A stretch of DNA of 64,000 bases from Methylobacter sp. GTDB lineage: Bacteria > Pseudomonadota > Gammaproteobacteria > Methylococcales > Methylomonadaceae. The first letter of the stretch is position 1, and each line of letters starts with the position of its first letter. The stretch is from contig JAUXXQ010000161.1 in the NCBI GenBank assembly GCA_030684815.1, positions 29,646 through 93,645 of the forward strand, given 5' to 3'. The notes under the pieces are model-generated. The model made no database searches, was not told where the DNA came from, and was given only the letters and a program-made list of their open reading frames with translations. A program made the translations under genes and the position numbers. Positions 53,917 to 62,084 of the stretch are shown piece by piece.

Positions 53917-54666
53917 ATGGCATCGACTAATAGCAGCAGCGCAAAAACCAGCAGGCTGGCAAAGCTGACAAAATTGGAAAAGGAAGTCGCTAAACTTTCC
54001 GAACAACTGAAACAAGACAAGCAAACGATCCTGTTGTTGAATCAATCTTTAGCTGAACGCGATTTAAGGATTCATGAATTGGAATCGAAATTGGCCTATG
54101 CCGAGCATTCGTTGTTAGGAAAGGCGATTACCACCATTCACCAATGCAAAGAGCACATTATCAACGGGTTTGATGAAAAAATAATCAGCCCGGCTTTAAC
54201 GCAAATCCAGCAACAAATTACCGTCATCCAAGGCATCGCCAACGAAGCCAGGGTGTTGATCGGCAAGCAAAAAATATTGCTTAACGAAGGCATTAATGCC
54301 GCTTCGGGTAAGGTTCAGCAATGCCCCGATCAGGCGGTCAGGTATTTTGAGCAATGGGTCGTCGAACCGGCCAGAATATGGGTCAATGAAACAACCGGAT
54401 TGGTCGACAATAAGGTCAGAAGCAGCCGTTATATTATTGAGCACAAAGTCGTCTATCCCGGCAAAATCTGGTATGACAAGATGGCTTCGACAGCGCAGGC
54501 ACTGCCGGGGCAAGGCCTGGCTATCGCTGATAATGCAGGCGTATTGGCGAAGAAATGCCTGGATCAATTAACAGGCAGCGTGGAGCAGGGTGTGGCGCAG
54601 GTAGCCGATGCTGTAAAAAAATCGCAGTTTTGGGATGGGCGGCGCACTGTTGAAGTGATGCAGTAA
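53917..54666 (+). CDS. Phasin-like helical protein
   Basis: A 249-residue soluble protein that is almost entirely helical. Residues about 12-65 form a coiled coil (LTKLEKEVAKLSEQLKQD and heptads after it). Then come long amphipathic helices with regularly spaced aromatic residues (FEQWVVEPARIWVNE). There is no signal or membrane helix. It resembles phasin or apolipoprotein-like surface proteins by composition, not by a specific motif. The ATG at 53917 has a strong GAGGGGG site. A terminator hairpin follows. Confidence 0.6.
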   Translation: MASTNSSSAKTSRLAKLTKLEKEVAKLSEQLKQDKQTILLLNQSLAERDLRIHELESKLAYAEHSLLGKAITTIHQCKEHIINGFDEKIISPALTQIQQQITVIQGIANEARVLIGKQKILLNEGINAASGKVQQCPDQAVRYFEQWVVEPARIWVNETTGLVDNKVRSSRYIIEHKVVYPGKIWYDKMASTAQALPGQGLAIADNAGVLAKKCLDQLTGSVEQGVAQVADAVKKSQFWDGRRTVEVMQ

Positions 54667-54671
54667 AAAAT

Positions 54672-54706
54672 CAGGCGAAAGGTGAAGATATTTCACCTTT
54701 CGCCTG
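54672..54706 (+). terminator. Hairpin after the phasin-like gene
   Basis: A 15-bp perfect stem, CAGGCGAAAGGTGAA (54672-54686) and TTCACCTTTCGCCTG (54692-54706), with loop GATAT. There is no T-tract. Its right arm overlaps repeat R2. Confidence 0.75.
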
Positions 54707-54780
54707 CCGCATTTACTTAACCAAACTCAACAAAATACCCGCAGCCACCGCCGAACCAATCACCCCGGCGACATTAGGCC
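54696..54780 (-). pseudogene. Duplicated 3' end of oadB (direct repeat R2, left copy)
   Basis: On the minus strand this encodes [21 protein letters not shown] and a stop, exactly the last residues of OadB at 58234. The DNA differs at about six positions, all synonymous or outside the codons. The copy at 58217-58301 is in the same orientation. The rest of oadB is absent here. It looks like one end of an insertion or merodiploid duplication. Confidence 0.9.
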
Positions 54781-54782
54781 AT

Positions 54783-54875
54783 CTCAGCATCTCAGCAGCA
54801 TCTCAGTATGTGCTGAATCAGCTGATGGATCGAAACAATACGGTGCGGGTGGTCAGCTTTCGGCCTGCAAGCTAA
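54783..54875 (+). pseudogene. Probable BrnT (DUF497) toxin remnant
   Basis: A 30-codon open frame ends VRVVSFRPAS then TAA. This resembles the C-terminal strand of BrnT-type toxins (RIISFRKA...). Upstream the frame is fused to the oadB duplicate and contains a short triple repeat of ATCTCAGC. It stands just before a BrnA-like antitoxin, as expected for a brnTA pair, but most of the toxin is missing. Confidence 0.35.
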
Positions 54876-54894
54876 GTAGAATCGGAGATGTATT

Positions 54895-55170
54895 ATGATT
54901 GGCTCGAAAACAACGGCAATGAATCGTGAACAGATTCTGGACGCGATGAAAACACCCCCGCCCGGCGGTTATTACGTTTGGGATGGGGTTAATGAAGACG
55001 AGCGTCCGGCAACTGAGGACGAATTACGCGCTGGCATTGCGTTAGCGCGTAGCCGTGGGCGTCCGGCCGGTTCGGACAAAACCCAGATTGCTTTGCGTGT
55101 GGATAATAGCGTGCTGGAGGCTTTCCGTGCCACGGGTAAGGGCTGGCAAACGCGCATGAATGAAGACTGA
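54895..55170 (+). CDS. BrnA-like antitoxin
   Basis: A 91-residue protein. The centre has the acidic ATEDELRAGIALARSRGRPAG. The C-terminal part, TQIALRVDNSVLEAFRATGK then GWQTRMNE, is the BrnA ribbon-helix-helix with its GWQTRmN motif. It ends a few residues earlier than most BrnA proteins. A GGAGATG ribosome site precedes it. Without its toxin it may act as an orphan regulator. Confidence 0.75.
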   Translation: MIGSKTTAMNREQILDAMKTPPPGGYYVWDGVNEDERPATEDELRAGIALARSRGRPAGSDKTQIALRVDNSVLEAFRATGKGWQTRMNED

Positions 55171-55245
55171 AAGAATGGCTTAAGGAGCATGTGCCAGGGT
55201 GAACGGGCGGTTATTATGCTGCCATAATCGATTACAACCCAATGG

Positions 55246-55270
55246 GTGGGCACATGCTGTTTGTGCCCGC
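55246..55270. repeat. GTGGGCAC hairpin, family C
   Basis: GTGGGCAC and GTGCCCGC arms, with one mismatch, around a 9-base loop. Confidence 0.7.
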
Positions 55271-55297
55271 TTGCAACGGAACCACGGAGGGCTTAAA

Positions 55298-55326
55298 GGT
55301 GGGCAAAAAAACCTGCCCACCCTACC
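55298..55326. repeat. Family C hairpin, left arm of a 29-bp inverted pair
   Basis: GGTGGGCAAAAAAACCTGCC and the next nine bases (CACCCTACC) recur exactly, in inverse orientation, at 57931-57959. The two copies bracket the PIN operon. Confidence 0.88.
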
Positions 55327-55422
55327 CGGCTGCATCAAGCCGGTGCTAACGTCGAGCAACTGGCCGCGCGCTATCGCCTGGCTAAAACAACCATTTACCG
55401 CATTATTTCGCGTAGTGAGTAG
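55327..55422 (+). pseudogene. C-terminal fragment of a Mor/resolvase-type HTH protein
   Basis: The frame reads RLHQAGANVEQLAARYRLAK then TTIYRIISRSE and stop. GANVEQLAARYRLAKTTIYR is a typical helix-turn-helix of the Mor or resolvase type. There is no start codon or N-terminal part. It begins immediately after the family C repeat. Confidence 0.5.
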
Positions 55423-55568
55423 GTAATTACATGTAAATGAGACTACTACTCAGTCAACATTAATATGTCGTGTAAAAATCGTTTAGCTCAGTGTAAATCC
55501 GCTCATTTTTCGACAGGATCAGGACGAACGGGTTTACTTTTACCCGTCAAAATAGGATTGACTGAGTA

Positions 55569-56381
55569 CTACGGCGCTATTGCCTTTTTGCCAAGCGCTA
55601 AACAGAGGGGCATATGATCATCAATATTGCTTGTTACAACAACTGAGCCAGCAGGACACATAGCAGCGAAGTATGCGTCGCCTAATGCCCTACACCTGCT
55701 CTTGTTAAATGCATCTGGCCCACGGGAGAGTAATTCTTTTAGTGCCTTTCTTCTCTGTGTATTTTCGTTTTTGTTAGCTACTGAAGGATCCAAATTATCA
55801 GGATGAAGTGCTTCTATCATGTTAGTCAAAGTGTTTTTATCATCATAAAGATAGCCGGCCGCCGCACAGCGTTCCGATTTGATGCAATTGAATGAATTAT
55901 TAGGCCCTCTCAATTCACCAGAGGGGCCGTATGTAATCTTACCGTCATTGAAACAACCAAGCGATTGAGTCATATTCACGTTAGTAAGCTTGTGTGCTTT
56001 ACGCCACAACCCATTCACTCTCAACGCTAAACTATGAACCATCTCGCGCTTTAAAGTGTCACGATTGCCCGAAGGATTTTCGCCAAATGCTGCTTGTAAA
56101 GACACTTGGTAAGCTTGAATTTTTGCTTCTCTTTTACGCCCCTCAAAAGGAGACCTTTTTAACAAAGCGGCTAATGCTTCAGCAGAGTTTTCAGCTGCGT
56201 ATATGATATTATGAGTATCACAAAGGATTTGCACATGCCCTGCTAACAATTCTCTAAGGGCATAAAAAGGCATTGCTGCAGGTTGATTAGCATTAATGAA
56301 TGCTTTGCTTTTCGTGCTGCCAGGTTCAATATTATCTGCGACGTGAATCACGACCGTTGTATCAAGAAAGCTACCAGTCAA
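55569..56381 (-). CDS. PIN-like nuclease domain protein
   Basis: A 270-residue protein. The start TGSFLDTTVVIHVADN has the first PIN aspartate and a buried strand. ALRELLAGHVQIL gives the Glu of the second position. Near the end GDAYFAAMCPAGSVVVTSNID followed by DHMPLCLALGK gives the later acids and the closing PIN strand. The middle is an insertion with several cysteines (LGCFNDG, NCIKSERCAAAG). It is longer than VapC toxins. It is the last gene of a three-gene operon, so it is the probable effector. AT-rich relative to the chromosome genes. Confidence 0.6.
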   Translation of the reverse strand: MTGSFLDTTVVIHVADNIEPGSTKSKAFINANQPAAMPFYALRELLAGHVQILCDTHNIIYAAENSAEALAALLKRSPFEGRKREAKIQAYQVSLQAAFGENPSGNRDTLKREMVHSLALRVNGLWRKAHKLTNVNMTQSLGCFNDGKITYGPSGELRGPNNSFNCIKSERCAAAGYLYDDKNTLTNMIEALHPDNLDPSVANKNENTQRRKALKELLSRGPDAFNKSRCRALGDAYFAAMCPAGSVVVTSNIDDHMPLCLALGKKAIAP

Positions 56382-56397
56382 GTATCTTCTCCTAATA

Positions 56398-57093
56398 TTA
56401 TTTTTCTTGAAATAACAGAGATTCTATTTCATCAGTGTTAAGCTCGTAATCATCTAGCAATGCGGCTATCAGCTGGTTTGCAATACCATTCTCCCCGCGC
56501 CATCCTTCATTTGAGAGCTTATCAACTAGGTCGCTTGCATCATCCAGATCAATCATTGGGTTCAATGCTATCGATTGCAGTACATGAACTAAAGCATTTA
56601 GTGATGGACGGGAAATTTCGTCAATAGAGGCTACCAAGGTTGCTCTACGTATAAAAGCAATCACCGCCCCAAGGCTTTCATTGAATGATGTTAGAGGATA
56701 TGCCTTGCTCATCGCTGCTGCAATTTGAGTTAATCGAGTAGTAACTGATTGAAAATTAGGCTCTCCTAAGTCTTCAAGTGCCAATTTAGCATCATCGAGA
56801 GCATTACGGATAATAGCTATAGCTTGGCCAGTTTGCGTGTCTTCGTCGAAAATATGCGGATAAATTCGATCAATAGGTAACCTAACATTGTCATTTTCGG
56901 TTATATCTTCGTCAAGCGAGGTGCTTTTTAATCCCCCGCTATGCTTTTGAAACGGTCCTTTAGGTATTGTTAATATTGTTTCGTCATTTGAAGATTTTGA
57001 AAATTGGGCGCCACTCATTTCCTCTGTTGAGTTAGATTGTAAAATCTTACGCCAAGGAGTTGTTCTCGTCTTTACTGTTATTGTTCTTGTCAT
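56398..57093 (-). CDS. Unknown protein, middle gene of PIN operon
   Basis: A 231-residue soluble protein I do not recognise. The first 80 residues are polar and probably disordered, with TRTITVKTRTTPWRKIL at the start. The rest is predicted helical (AIAIIRNALDDAKLALEDLG; SLNALVHVLQSIAL) and acidic at the end (YELNTDEIESLLFQE). No catalytic motif is visible. It overlaps the upstream gene by 4 bases and lies 16 bases before the PIN gene. An adaptor or inhibitor role is possible. Confidence 0.65.
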   Translation of the reverse strand: MTRTITVKTRTTPWRKILQSNSTEEMSGAQFSKSSNDETILTIPKGPFQKHSGGLKSTSLDEDITENDNVRLPIDRIYPHIFDEDTQTGQAIAIIRNALDDAKLALEDLGEPNFQSVTTRLTQIAAAMSKAYPLTSFNESLGAVIAFIRRATLVASIDEISRPSLNALVHVLQSIALNPMIDLDDASDLVDKLSNEGWRGENGIANQLIAALLDDYELNTDEIESLLFQEK

Positions 57094-57800
57094 ACCAGAC
57101 CCTTAATAACTTTTTCGATGTCTCTGCGTAGGACATGCTGGAAGCCCTTAATCCAATCATCTATTCTCAACTTTTCAGCGCTTACAGAGCCCAATAGTCC
57201 TCTGTCAAAATCAATGACCATTCGATTCATAGTTTTTCTGATCTCTGATTCTTCAACAAAGTACGGGTCAAGATCTACTTCATATTTGATTTGCTCAGAC
57301 TTAATCTTCAAAACAGAGAATGAATTTTCATCTTCGAAATGATAGTGTATTTCTAATCCATTAAGGTCTGATTCTATTGGTTGATCAAATACCTTGGTGT
57401 TTGGCCATCTTGCTAGATTTAAGGCAAGCAACTCGGCATTTGCTTCCTTCATAGAAGGAAATTCCTTTGAATACGTTACACGCATACTTACCCGTATAAG
57501 CTCATCCAAATCAAGAAATTCCCGCCATACCTTAAATGTTTTATCTACCTGATCTATTTTGCGTTGCGCCAACGATTTCTCACCCGAAAGCGTTACGGTT
57601 GATCTCGTAAAATTAGTTTGGATATTAACGTTTTTTCCGATAAGTATCTGTTGGTGGGGATTGGCTTCAGCAAGCGTTAAACCAGGCCATATCTCGCATA
57701 TACGCCGACTAATTGCGCCCGAACGATCCCAGAGTTCGAACGCTTCTGTATATTGGATTTGGATTATTGCTGTTTGCAGCTTGAACGCATCTAAGATCAT
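57090..57800 (-). CDS. Unknown protein, first gene of PIN operon
   Basis: A 236-residue protein starting MILDAFKLQTAIIQIQYTEA. It alternates strands and helices, with long charged strands in the middle (LEIHYHFEDENSFSVLKI) and a basic helical end (HVLRRDIEKVIKGL). It resembles in general layout the sporadic TIGR04255-type family, but no single motif proves this. It is the promoter-proximal gene of the three, so it could be the sensor of a defence or toxin system. Confidence 0.6.
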   Translation of the reverse strand: MILDAFKLQTAIIQIQYTEAFELWDRSGAISRRICEIWPGLTLAEANPHQQILIGKNVNIQTNFTRSTVTLSGEKSLAQRKIDQVDKTFKVWREFLDLDELIRVSMRVTYSKEFPSMKEANAELLALNLARWPNTKVFDQPIESDLNGLEIHYHFEDENSFSVLKIKSEQIKYEVDLDPYFVEESEIRKTMNRMVIDFDRGLLGSVSAEKLRIDDWIKGFQHVLRRDIEKVIKGLV

Positions 57801-57930
57801 TCAGAGTCCTCTGCCATGATGAATTGTATCAATCAAGTCAGTTTTTAGATTGTTGAGGTTATCAAATGATATTCGATTTAAGAGGCTTTTGGAAATCTAA
57901 TACATATCTAAAAATCACCCACCTAAGCCC

Positions 57931-57959
57931 GGTAGGGTGGGCAGGTTTTTTTGCCCACC
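57931..57959. repeat. Family C hairpin, right arm of a 29-bp inverted pair
   Basis: The exact reverse complement of 55298-55326 (GGTAGGGTGGGCAGGTTTTT and on to CCCACC). Confidence 0.88.
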
Positions 57960-58064
57960 GTTTAATTTAATATCATCGCATTGTTCCGCGTGGGCACGAA
58001 CAGCATGCAAAGACAGACAAAGACAGCAAATACAGGGTCAGGTGTTCGCAGTATTCATCTCAGG

Positions 58065-58173
58065 GACAGCCCCCTATTAAACCCGAAAGCTTTCTCTTTC
58101 AAAACGTTGTGAGTTAGACCTTCCAGGTTTTTAAAACCTGGAAGGTCTGCATATTGGCATTTTTTTCGCCTAA
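58065..58173. repeat. 109-bp direct repeat R1, right copy (contains family A palindrome)
   Basis: The same limits as the copy at 53538-53646 (GACAGCCCCCTATTAAA to TCGCCTAA). The internal palindrome at 58116-58148 is perfect here. Confidence 0.9.
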
Positions 58174-58233
58174 CATAAGCCGAAAACTTAATCGTTCAAA
58201 GTCTATTTCTATTTCGCCTTTCGCCTGCCGCAT

Positions 58234-59361
58234 TTATTTAACCAAACTCAACAAAATACCGGCCGCCACCGCCGAACCAATTACCCCGGCGACATTGGGC
58301 CCCATTGCGTGCATCAACAGGTAGTTATGCGGATTGCTTTCCAAACCCATTTTGTTGGCGACCCGCGCCGCCATCGGCACGGCGGAAACACCGGCAGCAC
58401 CGATTAGCGGGTTAATCGGCGTACTGCTGAACTTATTCATGATTTTCGCCATGATCACGCCAGCCGCTGTGCCTATGCTGAAAGCAATGGCGCCCAGCCC
58501 TAAGATACCTAAGGTTTTGACTTGCAAAAAAGCTTCGGCGCTGAGTTTTGAACCGACCGCCAGACCTAAGAAAATAGTAACGATGTTGATCAATTCGTTT
58601 TGGGCGGTTTGGCTCAGGCGCTCAACTACACCGCAAGCGTTCATCAAATTACCTAAAGCGAACATGCCGATTAAAGGCGCGGCTGAGGGCAGCAGCAAGG
58701 TACAAATGATCAATAGCATTAACGGAAAGACGATTTTTTCAGTCTTGCTGACCACACGCAATTGCTGCATTTCGATTTTGCGTTCATCTTCCGTGGTCAA
58801 GGCGCGCATGATCGGCGGTTGAATCAGCGGCACCAGAGCCATATAGGAATAGGCCGCAACCGCAATCGCACCCAACAAATCAGGCGCCAGTTTTGACGCG
58901 ACATAAATGGCGGTCGGGCCGTCGGCACCGCCAATAATGCCGATGGCGGCGGCATCTTTTAGGCTGAATTCCAGTCCCGGAATCATGTTCAGCGCCAACG
59001 CGCCAAGCAATGAGGCGAAAATGCCGAACTGCGCCGCCGCACCCAGCAACAAGGTTTTAGGGTTCGCCAGCATTGGGCCGAAGTCGGTCATCGCGCCCAC
59101 ACCCATAAAAATCAGCAGCGGGAAAATGCCAAGCTTAATGCCGAAATACAGGTAGTACAAAATACCGCCTTCTTCGGCGATACCGGCAACCGGGATATTG
59201 CTGAGTATGGCGCCAAAGCCTATCGGCAATAGCAGCAAAGGCTCGAAGCCTTTTTTAATGGCCAGGAACAACAGTAAAAAACCGATCAGCATCATAAAGA
59301 CCTGACCGCCGGTAAAATTATAAATGCCGGTGCTTTGCCAGAGTGAAATGAGATTTTCCAT
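58234..59361 (-). CDS. oadB: Sodium-pumping oxaloacetate decarboxylase beta subunit
   Basis: A 375-residue inner-membrane subunit that decarboxylates carboxybiotin and exports Na+. It starts [20 protein letters not shown], and has [35 protein letters not shown] (the Asp of the sodium site) and [20 protein letters not shown], all diagnostic. About nine helices are visible. Its last 22 codons are duplicated 3.5 kb downstream at 54696-54780. It is the third gene of the oadG-oadA-oadB operon. Confidence 0.96.
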   Translation of the reverse strand: MENLISLWQSTGIYNFTGGQVFMMLIGFLLLFLAIKKGFEPLLLLPIGFGAILSNIPVAGIAEEGGILYYLYFGIKLGIFPLLIFMGVGAMTDFGPMLANPKTLLLGAAAQFGIFASLLGALALNMIPGLEFSLKDAAAIGIIGGADGPTAIYVASKLAPDLLGAIAVAAYSYMALVPLIQPPIMRALTTEDERKIEMQQLRVVSKTEKIVFPLMLLIICTLLLPSAAPLIGMFALGNLMNACGVVERLSQTAQNELINIVTIFLGLAVGSKLSAEAFLQVKTLGILGLGAIAFSIGTAAGVIMAKIMNKFSSTPINPLIGAAGVSAVPMAARVANKMGLESNPHNYLLMHAMGPNVAGVIGSAVAAGILLSLVK

Positions 59362-59425
59362 GAGTGTCTCTTGATTAAATCATGTAGGGGCGACCGGTTG
59401 GCCGCCCTTTATATACAGTAAATGT

Positions 59426-61228
59426 CTACAAAGACAACAGCACATCGCCACCGGAAACGGCGCTGCCTTCTTTGACATAGACAGCACTGACGATACCGGC
59501 CACTTTAGAGCGCACTTCGGTTTCCATTTTCATCGCTTCCATGATGACCACGACATCGCCTTCGGCAACGACGCTGCCGACAGTCACCAGGACTTTTAAA
59601 ATATTGCCGGACATTGGCGATTCAACCACGGCGCCACTGCCGGGCGTCACTTCAGGATTCGGTGCAGTGATAAACGGCTGTATCGACAACGCGGCATTAT
59701 TGGCGCCGACGATGACGCTAAAATTCCTGCCGTCGACATTGACCGTATACGATTCGGTCTGCGGCTGAGCGCTGCTAGTGCCGACATTGCCTGAGCTTGC
59801 CTGAGGCGCATTGACAGCCGCTAAAGCCTGCGCATCGGGCGCGGCTTCAAAAGCAGCCGGATTGCCCCGATTCGCCAAAAACTTCCAGCCGACTTGCGCA
59901 AACAAGCCGTTAATCAATGCGTCTTCTTCGATGTTGGCCAGGCTTACACCTTCGGCCTGCGCTTTTTCGCGCACTTCAGCAATCAACTTGTCCATTTCCG
60001 GCTCAAGCAAATCGGCGGGGCGGCAGGTAATAGGCTGTGCGCCATTCAGCACTTTGTCTTGCAGGGCTTTATTGACCGGTGCCGGTGTGGCGCCGTATTC
60101 GCCTTTTAAGACGCCTGCGGTTTCTTTGGTGATGTTTTTATAACGCTCGCCGTTCATCACGTTGAGCACGGCTTGGGTGCCGACGATTTGCGAGGTCGGC
60201 GTGACCAGCGGAATAAAGCCCAAATCTTCGCGGACACGGGGGATTTCCAACATGACTTCGTCGAACTTGTCGGCGGCGCCCTGCTCTTTTAGCTGGCTTT
60301 CCATGTTGGTCAACATGCCGCCCGGTACTTGGGAAATCAAAATACGGCTGTCGACGCCTTTCAGGCTGCCTTCGTAGTGTGCGTATTTTTTGCGGATGTC
60401 GCGGAAATAGGTGGCAATCGCTTCCATTTCAACTAAATCCAGACCGGTGTCGCGGCCGGTGCCTTGCAGGCTGGCAACGATGGTTTCGGTGGGACTGTGG
60501 CCGTAAGTCATGCTCATTGAGGAAATGGCAGTGTCGACATTATCCACACCGGCTTCGGCGGCTTTAATCAAGGTCGCCACACTCAAACCCGTGGTGGCAT
60601 GGCAATGCAAATGAATCGGAATTTGGGTGCTTTTTTTCAAGCGGCTGACCAGCTCAAAAGCCTCGTAAGGTTTGAGCAATCCGGCCATATCTTTGATGCA
60701 AATCGAATGCGCACCCATGTCTTCGATCTGTTTGCCTAGAGCCACCCATAAATCCAGCGTATGTACAGGGCTGGTGGTATAGGAAATGGTGCCTTGGGCG
60801 TGGGCATCGGTGCGCAACACGGCCTTGATCGCATGGTCGATATTGCGCATGTCGTTCATCGCATCGAACACGCGGAATACATCGATGCCGTTAATCACAC
60901 AACGCTCGACAAACTTGTCGACCACGTCATCGGCATAATGCCGGTAGCCCAGAATGTTCTGGCCGCGAAACAGCATTTGCTGCGGCGTGTTGGGCATCGC
61001 CGCTTTCAGCAGGCGCAACCTTTCCCAGGGGTCTTCGCCCAGATAGCGGATACAGGCATCAAACGTGGCGCCGCCCCAAGACTCAATAGACCAGTAACCG
61101 ATCTGATCGAGTTTTGCGCAAATAGGCAGCATATCTTCGATGCGTAACCGTGTCGCCAAAATGGATTGATGGGCATCACGCAGTACGACTTCGGTGATAC
61201 CTAAGGGCTGCTTTATAGTGGTGGACAT
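59426..61228 (-). CDS. oadA: Oxaloacetate decarboxylase alpha subunit (biotin carrier)
   Basis: A 600-residue cytosolic carboxyltransferase. The TIM barrel begins [19 protein letters not shown], with [24 protein letters not shown] and [11 protein letters not shown] helical PYC_OADA-like region follows (residues about 300-460). After a Ala/Gln/Ser-rich linker, the biotinyl domain carries EAMKMET near residue 566. The ATG at 61228, with AGGAGA upstream, is better than a farther ATG at 61270. It transfers the carboxyl from oxaloacetate to biotin; pyruvate is released. Confidence 0.95.
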   Translation of the reverse strand: MSTTIKQPLGITEVVLRDAHQSILATRLRIEDMLPICAKLDQIGYWSIESWGGATFDACIRYLGEDPWERLRLLKAAMPNTPQQMLFRGQNILGYRHYADDVVDKFVERCVINGIDVFRVFDAMNDMRNIDHAIKAVLRTDAHAQGTISYTTSPVHTLDLWVALGKQIEDMGAHSICIKDMAGLLKPYEAFELVSRLKKSTQIPIHLHCHATTGLSVATLIKAAEAGVDNVDTAISSMSMTYGHSPTETIVASLQGTGRDTGLDLVEMEAIATYFRDIRKKYAHYEGSLKGVDSRILISQVPGGMLTNMESQLKEQGAADKFDEVMLEIPRVREDLGFIPLVTPTSQIVGTQAVLNVMNGERYKNITKETAGVLKGEYGATPAPVNKALQDKVLNGAQPITCRPADLLEPEMDKLIAEVREKAQAEGVSLANIEEDALINGLFAQVGWKFLANRGNPAAFEAAPDAQALAAVNAPQASSGNVGTSSAQPQTESYTVNVDGRNFSVIVGANNAALSIQPFITAPNPEVTPGSGAVVESPMSGNILKVLVTVGSVVAEGDVVVIMEAMKMETEVRSKVAGIVSAVYVKEGSAVSGGDVLLSL

Positions 61229-61285
61229 GCTTGTTGTTTCTCCTGAAACCTTAGATAAATTTTTAATCATTAACGTTGAAAGTCG

Positions 61286-61519
61286 TTAATGATGCTTTTT
61301 TCGGTATTGGTGTACGGCGCCGGTTATGGCGGCGACTACGCTTTTGTCAATATCGGTGGTGATGCCGGGGACTGTTTTTGATACCGGGGTTTCCGGAAGA
61401 TAACGTTGAACCAATGCCGACATCATATTGATGGCAAATACCAACATAGTCAAAAACAGGAACACGATACCCATTCCGACAAACATCAATTCAATTCCGC
61501 TAGTCATTTCTTCTGTCAT
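61286..61519 (-). CDS. oadG: Oxaloacetate decarboxylase gamma subunit
   Basis: A 77-residue small membrane subunit with one helix (LMFVGMGIVFLFLTMLVFAI) and a basic, histidine-ending tail (VHQYRKKHH) that binds zinc in related proteins. It assembles OadA with OadB. Its position as first gene of the operon is typical. Confidence 0.9.
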   Translation of the reverse strand: MTEEMTSGIELMFVGMGIVFLFLTMLVFAINMMSALVQRYLPETPVSKTVPGITTDIDKSVVAAITGAVHQYRKKHH

Positions 61520-61685
61520 GATTAATCACGTATTTAAAATTTATGAACGGCTGCATTGTAGCATAGGCAAAAATCATAACTAATCGTTGTTTTTTCCTAT
61601 CAATTACCACGGCCTGCCTTTTGGCTACGCCCGATTGAACGCGTACAATACGCATCCTGATAAATGCTTGTTATGAGGTAAACCG

Positions 61686-62084
61686 ATGACCGACAAAGAA
61701 CACGACGAAAATGCACAATGGCAACAAAAACTAACGCCTGAGCAATTTAACATTTGCCGCCTGAAAGCCACCGAACCGCCGTTTACCGGCAAATACGCCG
61801 ATTGCAAACAAGACGGCATTTACCACTGTATTTGCTGCGGCAATGCCTTGTTCGACTCAACAACTAAATACGATTCCGGCTCCGGTTGGCCGAGTTTCTG
61901 GGATGTGTTGTCCGAGCACAGCGTGGCAGAACATGCTGACATCAGCCACGGAATGCGCCGCGTTGAAGTGACTTGCAAATCTTGCTCGGCGCATTTGGGC
62001 CACGTCTTTGAAGATGGCCCGCAACCGACAGGACTGCGTTACTGCATCAATTCAGCGGCCTTAGACTTGAAAGAAAGATTATGA
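61686..62084 (+). CDS. msrB: Peptide-methionine (R)-S-oxide reductase
   Basis: A 132-residue enzyme that repairs methionine R-sulfoxide. It has the zinc cysteines CICCG and CKSC, the substrate region [11 protein letters not shown] and the catalytic RYCINSAAL near the end. Length and motif order are normal, and there is no signal peptide, so it is cytosolic. It overlaps apeB by 4 bases. Confidence 0.96.
   Translation: MTDKEHDENAQWQQKLTPEQFNICRLKATEPPFTGKYADCKQDGIYHCICCGNALFDSTTKYDSGSGWPSFWDVLSEHSVAEHADISHGMRRVEVTCKSCSAHLGHVFEDGPQPTGLRYCINSAALDLKERL

Larger units (their letters stand above)
55171..55568. other. Spacer with family C hairpins and an HTH fragment
   Basis: Two family C hairpins (55246-55270 and 55298-55321) and a short gene fragment (55327-55422) lie here. 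The remaining 145 bases are AT-rich with no recognised feature. Confidence 0.6.
57801..58233. other. Spacer between the PIN operon and oadB
   Basis: It holds the inverted family C copy (57931-57959), repeat R1 right copy (58065-58173) with a family A palindrome, and the start of repeat R2 right copy. No gene was seen. Confidence 0.7.
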
